This document shows, piece after piece, positions 56,440 to 64,000 of a DNA stretch of 64,000 nucleotides. The stretch spans positions 57,626,593 through 57,690,592 of the forward strand of contig OX419759.1 of assembly GCA_948567375.1 (NCBI GenBank). Reading direction: 5' to 3'. The notes beneath the pieces were generated by a model. That model ran no database searches and was not told the origin of the DNA. It saw nothing but the letters and a program-made list of their open reading frames with translations. A program made the position numbers and the translations under genes. This DNA is from Lunularia cruciata. Taxonomy: Eukaryota; Streptophyta; Marchantiopsida; Lunulariales; Lunulariaceae. Numbering within the stretch: position 1 is the stretch's first letter; each line of letters begins with the position of its first letter.

Positions 56440-57792
56440 CTATAAACCTCTAGTCCAATCTGACAATAGTGAAGCAAAAGGTGGAAAATCTTCTTGTGCT
56501 CGTGGGGATAGACTATCTCTCGTCTGCCGCAATAACACCTGGAGAGAAAAGGATCCTCCTTCCACCTCTGTCACACAAGTCTCCAAAACCGGCCTATCAG
56601 CAACCACAAAACGAGAGGAAAGTAGGGGTGCCAAGAGAGTCCAACTACCCAAAAACGCTATAGGTGTTGTCTCCTCCATAGAAAGCAAGCCAACCCCACC
56701 ACATGAGATTGGTAGAGCCGTCTGTCTACGTGCCAAATCCCTTGTCACACAGTCAAAAGTCCTTGGTCCAATAATATCACCAAAGACTCCCATAATCCTC
56801 CTATCAAATGCTCTCCGACATGATAGGAAGGACGGTGAAGGGGGAACTGTACGGATGAGGTAGGATGGTTGACGAGCAATACTGGAAGAGAGTATACCAA
56901 ATGTCACCTGGGGATCTCCTAGTAATGGAAGGTCATCCACATGGAGAACATCCTCTGCAAGAGCAGCGTCTAAGAAGCATGTGACAAAATCCTCCGATCC
57001 TACTGGCACTCCAAGAACACGAAGTCCATCAGTGGATGTGATACAACCCTCTGGAAGCTCAAGGTGGGAAGGGATACCTAAAGGGGACAATGCTTTACAC
57101 TTTGACACCTTGACTCTCAAGCCTACTAGATGTAGCTCGGTAGTCAAGTAATCAAAGGCCTGCCTAATCTGATCTACATGGCCTACAATGTGTGAATCAT
57201 CTGCCAAGGAGGGAAATCCACAACCTGGCATGGCTAAAGTAGTAGATAGGTGAGCTCTAAAGTGAGCCATGGCAAATAAGGACCCTCCCAAAGGATCTCC
57301 TTGACGTGTACCAATAGCTGACTCCAAGACGGTGACTCCCTCTTGTGAACCACCATGTTGGTAGTAAAGGGAAGCCGGAGAGCCATAAAAAGACCGCACA
57401 AAAGGAATGAGACTTGCCAAGGGTCCACCAGCCTTCCTAAGCTCTCTAAAGATGGATGCACGTGAGACGCTATTAAAAGCGTTCTCAACATCCACTTGTA
57501 GGACGACCCACTCCGGATGGATATCTAAGAGTGCTCTAATGCCTAGAGATATAGCTTCACATCCTCCTGGTGTAGCTACTCCAAACTGATGTGGACTAAG
57601 GTGTTGTCAAAAGTGAGAACAATGTTGAAGGACAATGGTACGACTGACCAAATGCAAAAATATCTCTCCAATAGCAATCGGTCTAATGCCTCCCGTGTCC
57701 TTCTCCATCGCGAGAAGTCGACTAGCACCTAACACCCGACTAATAGACATAGAAATGTCTCCTCTCGCTACTATTGCAGCCACTTGAAACAA
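56440..57792 (-). pseudogene. Reverse transcriptase of the non-LTR element
   Basis: Motif GIRPIAIGE (about 57690) is followed by a stop region. Then come VDVENAFNSVSRASIF (first catalytic Asp, about 57490), GTRQGDPLGGSLFAMAHF (about 57320) and FPSLADDSHIVG (catalytic Asp pair, about 57200, with L-A-D-D in place of Y/F-x-D-D). The open part from 57495 is 351 codons without a stop. It would copy the element's RNA at the nicked target. The aromatic residue before the Asp pair is lost. Confidence 0.8.
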
Positions 57793-58706
57793 CTTGATAA
57801 AACCACTAGAAGGATCATCTGCCTGGAAGCAATTCCAAGGTGCTCATAAACCATCCCTAACAAGCCTCTTGAGGAAAGGCGAGAGGCAGTGCACAATGCT
57901 TGTGCAAATAGCGACCTATCAAGACATAAAGGCTGCTCGGGCTGATAATCTAAGACCTCTAGTGGTAGTCCCTCTACTACTATAAGATGTAGTGAGCGTA
58001 GGGAAGAGATGGTCTCATCAATAGGACTCGCTATAGACAAAGGGTGTAGCGCTCGTGCTGCTCTACTAAACTCTCCCGCCTGATCCAATGTCCTACATCG
58101 TCGTAATTGAGTAGAATCTGTGGTATCCTGTGGCGATCTGTCTCCTAAATCGTGTAGCCCTAACAGACTCCTCTTGAAGGGCTGCCCAATCCCCCGTTTG
58201 GAATCGACTAAATCTAGTAGCCACCTCTCTATGCCCCGCACGTCCCCCTCTAGCATAACGAAGACACCATCGAGGGAGTAAGAGGAATAGGAACCATGCT
58301 AACTCGTCCAAGGGATCACGTGCCACAAGGTCTAGTGGTAGGCAAAAAGCCTGTCTAGCCTCATCATGGAGTGTGTGGGGTAGCCTATGGAATAGACTTG
58401 ACATGGAAAACTAGTCTCAAATAACCCCAAAATGCAACCCGCCTAAGAGGCTAAACACTCCCACGACTCGATCGGTATTCTTGGAACGATCAACAAAGGT
58501 ATAGAAGAAACATGCGTAATCCTGAATGTCACTATTGTCGATGTGGTCGATCGTCTCACATGAGCATCCCAAGTGGTCCAATCATAATCCTTGTGCATCC
58601 TTCCCACATGGGTCTTTACCCCTTGCGAGGTAAAGCGTCGGTGACACACCGGGCATGGTGTATCCTGACCTGCTCTAGGCGACCCCACATGGGAAGGTGT
58701 AGCCAT
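57771..58706 (-). pseudogene. N-terminal zinc finger and linker of the non-LTR element
   Basis: MATPSHVGSPRAGQD starts at 58706, followed by one C2H2 finger (C-x2-C-x11-H-x4-H, from CPVC to GRMH, about 58660-58600). Such fingers bind target DNA in R2-type elements. The linker continues with FCLPLDLVARDPLDEL and GHREVATRFSRFQTGDW (about 58345-58190), and in a second frame with AGEFSRAARALHPLSIASP and LRSLH (about 58090-58000). Two or more frame changes are needed. Confidence 0.65.
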
Positions 58707-58793
58707 GGCTAGCACAAGAATAATGATAGTAACACATGCTGCTCCTCTCCATATCTCCCCATATCTGCAAAACCACAACCCCTCACATCCCAA

Positions 58794-60729
58794 CTCACAT
58801 AAGAAAACAATCTCTCCAAACCCTAAAACCTATAAATGCGAATTGGTATCAACCTTCCACCTTCAGCGGGGAATGTTTAAAACCTGGAAGGTTGAACAAA
58901 TCCTTTGGAATAAACTCCAGTAAATTCTAGTTCTAATGGGAAGTTAAATGGCAGCTGCTCAAGGACATATTATACATTTACCTTCAAGTTTCTGGGTTCC
59001 AAATTAGGTGTCAGTCCGAACAAAAAGAGTTCAGGAGAAGCGTTTCTTGGTTCCTCGCTAAGATGAATTTGATTTTCACGAGTTGGAAGTCGAGTATACG
59101 ACATGTCTTAAGGTAATGGGGAGGTGCATACGTATATCTTCATACCTTCTTTAGAGAATCCTTTCTCCAATGTGGCACTCAAGATGAAACATCGTCCAAC
59201 ATTCACTGTTTTCATCGTTCAACATTCGACGTTCACTGGTTTGCTGTGTAAAGAAAACAGCATGATGTGTGGTCACTATATTTCCCAGGCATTCATCAGC
59301 ATTGGATAACTTCATCGCTATGGCCTTATATACTCTTTGTAGTATCCAGTTCTTCGCTGAAAGAGGTAGTTTATGCCCATTCATATTAGATTTGATAACA
59401 AAATACGGGGAATGCCAGTTTCTGCAGTGGGAATCGTGTTCCACTTTAAGATGCTTCGACTCTTTGAATGCGAGTATTCTACAGATTATGCTTCAGGCTT
59501 CAAGGGCACCGTTCATGGACGAAAGAACAACTGACGAGCTCCGGACCGACGGAGGTCGGTGGTGTAGATATCAGATATTTACCTATTGACTGAACAACCT
59601 AGTCTTTACAAGCGTACATCGACAGAACCCCTTCGCTAGCATATAATCCAAAGTCCATCCTTCAGGTTTTCATATGACGTTTTTTGCCAAGTCCTCTCTG
59701 CTTGTGACTACAGAATCTGTTCTCCAGGTATGATCTGTCTAACAGGGCAACTTATGTAACTGGATAGAGGACCCTTTAGCGGAACTGAGATGCAAGGAAT
59801 CATGAAATCTTGTAAATGTGATCTGTAAAGTAGTAAAGATTGGCCTCCCACCTTCCATTTCCGGTTCTAGTTCGCACCCAAACGTCATTAAACAGAGTCC
59901 CCGTCAGATGCAAAATTTACGTAGTTCAAACTGATCAAGGGGTCTGGGGGCACATGGAAGTTGAACCTCTTCTTTTAGGCATACGTTAAAGCCCGAGTTA
60001 TTGACGCAGGCTCTACGCTACCGCCTTCCGACCACACACAGAACTGAAAGAAAAAGCGCCTCAAGAAAAAAAGACTGTAGAAATGAGAATAGAGCGACGG
60101 CCTTGGGAACTTCATTTCAAAATTGACTAAGACTAGTACAACCCCTAGATAATCAGTTTAAAATTCTACTTTCACCCGTGATACTCTTTAGCTTTGCATG
60201 AAGTCCAGGTTCACTGTAGCTGTTTCATATTTCACGTGTTTCACAGGAACATGTCCTCCTTTCTTCAACTGGTGATGGTGACAGGGTACAAACCAATCGT
60301 CCACCGCTGCTACCAACAGACATGCAGAGACGACCAGGAGTTGCAGCTTAAAGGGCCAACTCAAAAAGAGATTTCTTTGATTTGGACAGCCTCACGTTGA
60401 CGGTAATACTTGGTTAGATGTCTTGGCCTCCGATCAGTTTCATCAGCTCCAGAGGTTGCGGCTAGCTCCAACTTCTTCACGCCCAAAAACCCGTCATGTG
60501 ACCAAACATTCTCTACATCCAGATTTACTGGTGATGGCAATCTGCAAGGGTGACAATCGACCCCTTCTTCCCCGATGTGTATGACAGATTTTCCCAGGTT
60601 AGGCGGAAAGCCAGTGGTGGGTTCTGTGCTCATTGCTGTATAATTCAATATCTGCTGGATGTAGACTGCTCAATGATTGAAGGTGGTGACAAGACCACAG
60701 AAAATTTTCCTGTCTGCTACTCTTTTGAA
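58794..60729. other. Intergenic region; no gene recognised
   Basis: Short open frames occur on both strands, the longest at 59269-59589 (+) and 60361-60648 (-), but neither resembles a known family or has clear splice partners. The part from about 60100 to 60729 probably contains the 3' untranslated region of the transporter gene. Confidence 0.45.
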
Positions 60730-63651
60730 CTATTTCCCTTTGATTTTGCAGTAGGCGTAGACCCCTGAACCAACAAATCCGAGAAATTGGCCAATGACAT
60801 TCAGCTGCACAGCAAGATGAAAATAAGTTAACAAGACCGAAGCTAATGAAGATAATAAGCTCAAAATTCTGCATAGAGGAACTCCTGAGAACATTGGCGA
60901 ATAAATAAACATTGGCGAAGAGACAACGTCCTTTCTCATATCATCTGTTCGTTGCCCTCCAACCATGATCTGTCAGATGAGAAGCACTGAAAGGTTCAAT
61001 AAGAAATAACTTACCCAATCAAACGGGAGCCCTCCAAACCATAACCAACCGATCAAAACCGTGCCGAGATCCTGGAGACAATACGAATCATCATCTTTAA
61101 ACCCTATTAAGCAAGTTCCGAAACTCAAAGCAGCAGTATCTAGTTTTTATTAGTGTGCTGATACCTGATTCAATTGCATTGTTTCCGATAAGTAATAACT
61201 ACTATTGTCCTACGAAGGTTACGAAATATCAAGTACCTTAAGATTACCACACATGGTCTGCGTCAAGGGAGAGTTTAGTGAGGTATTGAGAAAAATGGTA
61301 TAATTAAGACAGAACGCCATCATGCATGACAGCACGATCACCAGCTGCAAACACCAAAACAAGCCGTGTTAGTGGTCAGCTGACTGTGATGACAACTTAA
61401 GTAAGCAAATATATTATTGCTCTGTCAGTCAAGATTCAAGATATTGGTAAATCGTTAAGGGTTTAGATATTTCGCTACTAGATTCTCGCAAGCAGGAAAA
61501 CTATTGGGAAAGCCTTACCTGGAAACCTGGAAAGAAAACAGCTGGAAACTGCATAGCTCTTCCGAGCTCACCACTGATCATAATCCAAAAACATAAGATG
61601 GGTCCACATATGATACCTGGAAGTAATTGGCAAAGAGCCTGTCAATTTATGGTTCAGAACCTACCAATGCTGGTCAAGCAGATGCGGAATATAATGTCAT
61701 ATATTCCATATATATGTCAGTTTCCAAGGAAAATGATAAATAGGAAGTATAGGCATTACCGTTGCACCACATGAGACCAAAGCTATTTAGTCCGGTAGAC
61801 TTGCCTGGCAGCAGAACACTTCACCAGATCAGTAACTTACGGAAATTCTTGGCAAAAACCTTAAATTCCTCGTGAAGAAGGGTATTCCTAAGGTTAAAAA
61901 CAAAGCATAGTTGTAGACATACCAAGACGGGAGATTGTGGAGAGATAGATAGCTGTGGTCAAGTTCGACAGGAGAACAATCATGTAGCCATGCATGTCAA
62001 AAGAGAGGTCTCTGGCTCCAGCTAAGAATGCTCCAAGAACTATCAGACCTACGCTGTCAGAATAAACACGTAATCAAACTTAGTATAGATACAGACAAAT
62101 AAAAAGTGGAGTTAGCATGAAACATCTATTTTTTCTAGGTTGATCCTAGATTTATGTGTACCATGTCTTTGCAGAGGTTCGTCAATATAAAGGATGTGAG
62201 CAAAGAGACTTATTTCAAGCTCATTCGAAAACTGAAGCTTTTGATATAAGATCCATTCCTAAGCATATCTGTCTAACCTGGATACAATTGGAGGCGAGTT
62301 CGTCTGGCCTGCAAGAAAGTATTCCATCACCATGGTGAAAAGAACTGTCGTTCGTCGGAGGGTTGTGTACATCGGCACATTCACACCCCTGATTGAAGCC
62401 ATGCCTACCACCTGATCATCAGAAAAGTATCAGTACTACTTGCATGACGTGGACGAGGTAAGCCATCTGCTGGAACGTCCAAGAAAGACGAGGCTGCCCA
62501 AACCGTAAGAGGACATTACCATGTAGAACAAGTAAGCTATTGAGAGAGGAGCTGTGCGTTTGATTGTTCGAATGGGAACAAAGCCGCCCCCACCTACATC
62601 CACGGCGCCATTTCCTTCAACGGCAAAAGATATGACATCCAGGGATCTCAAAACGTATAGAAGAGCCGTTGAACATATCATCTGCGCGCCAAAATACCAT
62701 TCTTCCATGTTAGGGGTACTGAGACGATTGGGCAAACAATCATGTACATGCAATACAAATGAAGGTTCCTGTGACAAAAGTACCACATTTCACGGTCAGC
62801 GGCACGTACCTGGAGCACAGTGATAACGTTCGCACAAGGAAACTTATACGTTGACAGTGCCGCTTTGTTGAACATAACTAGCATCACTGAAGAAGAGAAT
62901 CATAAAGCCGAGCTAATCAGCAGTCGCGGAGGAAGCGAAGCACGCCAGTGTAAGGACCAAACAGCATCAGAAGTAGTTGTCATAACAACGAAGAACACAT
63001 TCAAGGTAATGTAATGTTTTTCAGCCCAGACAAAAACTAATTTTGAAGACTGTTTCCACTTTCCTACCTCGCGAAAGTTCCGAAAGTATGAAAATGCATC
63101 ATTCAAGAAATATATATCATTGCAAGAGCGCAATTAGGTGGTTTTGATGATGAAATGGACTCCACTTTTCTCTTCTTGTCTGGAAACTTAAAATAATTGT
63201 GAGATCAGCTACCTGCACATCCCATGTACGACAGAGCAACCATGGCTCCCCGCCTAGTCATACGCTGAGTCTTTCGGGCATGATCTTCTTTAAGAGTAGC
63301 AGAAGTCGGAGGCACGCTGATCGGCAGGGTGGGAGTCAATTTCGACATTGTTCGAGCTGAGCAAGCGCTGAGATTTCCACTCAATTTGTTACTCAACAAT
63401 CGGATGCTCTGCTGCCTCCTATCCGCCTGCTGCTGCTGCTTCTTCAACCCCTGGAGCCAATTATAACCCCCTTTGCTCTTTCCCCCAACTCTCAAAGCGC
63501 CTATCCATACCGCTTCACCTTCACCTCGGGAACCAATGAAAGTTTGACTTCCTCCCCGTCGACCGCAAGCGCTTGACGAGCATCCGCTAGAAACAAGGTG
63601 CATTCGCAGCATTGTGCGATTCTGCTGCATGACGCCATGGCCGGCAGGCAC
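60730..63651 (-). CDS. Nucleotide-sugar transporter (UDP-GlcNAc transporter-like), ten exons, 441 aa
   Basis: This multi-pass Golgi/ER exchanger moves nucleotide sugars, probably UDP-GlcNAc, into the lumen. Exons (-): 63651-63213, 62886-62810, 62681-62520, 62411-62278, 62053-61923, 61804-61760, 61616-61519, 61344-61237, 61071-61015, 60804-60730. All junctions are GT-AG and keep phase, giving 442 codons. Landmarks in order: VALSYMGCA, NKAALSTYKFPCANV, SIAYLFYM, RGVNVPMYTTLRRTT, GAFLAGARDLSFDMHGY, STGLNSFGLMWCN, LNSPLTQTMCGNLKDL and NVIGQFLGFVGSGVYAY, matching plant UGNT1-like (NST-KT) transporters. The C-terminus ends KIKGK. About 100 extra N-terminal residues precede a second in-frame ATG (63348); starting there gives 340 aa, nearer the family norm. 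Substrate assignment is by similarity only. Confidence 0.9.
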
Positions 63652-64000
63652 TCCCGGACTCTCCTTCTCTCCTTCTTTCCCTTCCCCTCCCTCTCTGTTC
63701 TTTCTCTCACTGTTCTAACTCTAACTCTCCCTCCTCTCTGGCAACCTGCATGATCATTCGCCACAGACATACGAATTCGCCAGACAGGTTCCGCCACCTA
63801 CACCTCCACTAAATCAGCGTTCCGAGAGAGCCAGCAAGTATTAAACTCCGTTCCGGCAAGGTTTGAGCGCACCCGACGACAGTTCTGGGAACTGCGTACC
63901 GGTAATCGGAGGACTTTAGGAAATAGCTTCAGGCACCGGCCGATAGAGGTATCACGGGTAAGTTCAGAAGAAGTCTATACATATTGGAGAATATTCTATT
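63652..64000 (-). promoter_or_regulatory. Upstream region of the transporter gene with GA-rich tract
   Basis: Directly upstream of the first ATG, 63655-63745 is almost pure C/T on the + strand, that is GA-rich in the gene's sense. Such tracts are common in plant 5' leaders. No clear TATA box was found in the remaining 250 bases. No other gene is seen before the window end. Confidence 0.45.

Larger units (their letters stand above)
55490..58710 (-). mobile_element. Non-LTR retrotransposon with restriction-like endonuclease, decayed
   Basis: On the - strand the order is a C2H2 zinc finger, an N-terminal linker, RT, a cysteine-histidine motif and a C-terminal nuclease-like domain. This is the layout of R2-type (RLE) non-LTR elements rather than the L1 type. 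The blocks at 58404, 57792, 57495 and 56259 share one frame. The parts at 58793, 58256 and 56074 are in other frames, so several frameshifts exist. There is no LTR. The 3' side contains an 18-bp direct repeat. Boundaries are approximate. Confidence 0.72.

Noticed and set aside
60361..60648. 95-codon open stretch downstream of the transporter gene
   Set aside because: It lies after the transporter stop codon and has no known relatives or splice sites. More likely 3' untranslated sequence.
60730..63651. Maltose exporter (MEX1-like) as identity of the ten-exon gene
   Set aside because: Once exons were joined, the NKAALSTY, RGVNVPMYTTLRRTT and GLYAY-type motifs matched nucleotide-sugar transporters instead.
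1..64000. CRISPR arrays, bacterial operons, rRNA or tRNA genes
   Set aside because: None seen. The repeats are tandem duplications or LTRs, and the tRNA-like sequence at 37431-37448 is a primer binding site only.

Overview
The window is nuclear DNA of a land plant, most likely a bryophyte (probably a moss). Three things point there. The genes are split by GT-AG introns. Most of the first 50 kb consists of plant Ty3/gypsy retrotransposons. A mitochondrial fragment at about 45.8-46.7 kb encodes the C-terminal part of NAD5 in a form that resembles, from memory, bryophyte rather than flowering-plant NAD5. No bacterial operons, CRISPR arrays, rRNA or tRNA genes were seen. The species cannot be named from sequence alone.

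Layout. 1-10 kb holds two decayed Ty3/gypsy elements on the + strand: element A (about 0.7-7.3 kb, with a 3' LTR) and element E (about 7.3-10 kb, 5' and 3' truncated). 10-49.8 kb is a deep nest dominated by one Athila/Tat-like family with LTRs of about 3.8 kb. The key copy is element C, which is structurally complete on the - strand (27469-41198). It is flanked by the 5-bp duplication GCTTA, has an Asp-tRNA-type primer binding site (37431-37448) and a polypurine tract (31296-31310), and has LTRs at 37456-41198 and 27469-31295. Two solo LTRs of the same family (11638-15446 and 18138-21918) lie inside older copies, each with a target-site duplication. Another Ty3/gypsy lineage, element D, is split by C (26994-27468 plus 41204-49776) and itself carries a nuclear copy of mitochondrial DNA.

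The most interesting system is the content of these LTRs. Each full LTR contains a decayed reading frame of about 950-980 codons, placed in U3 upstream of the LTR's own TATA box. It encodes a basic N-terminus, a conserved F/H/W-rich core, an acidic stretch, a long coiled coil and a conserved helical C-terminus. Reverse transcription therefore copies this gene to both ends of the element, as happens with nef or sag in some animal retroviruses. I do not recognise the protein family.

49.8-64 kb is ordinary genic DNA. It holds a possible small two-exon secreted protein (51443-51979, -), a two-exon mitochondrial small heat-shock protein of 240 aa (53523-54616, -), a decayed non-LTR retrotransposon with a restriction-like endonuclease domain (about 55.5-58.7 kb, -) and a ten-exon nucleotide-sugar transporter of the UDP-GlcNAc transporter type (60730-63651, -). 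The two main host genes are independent housekeeping or stress genes and share no pathway.
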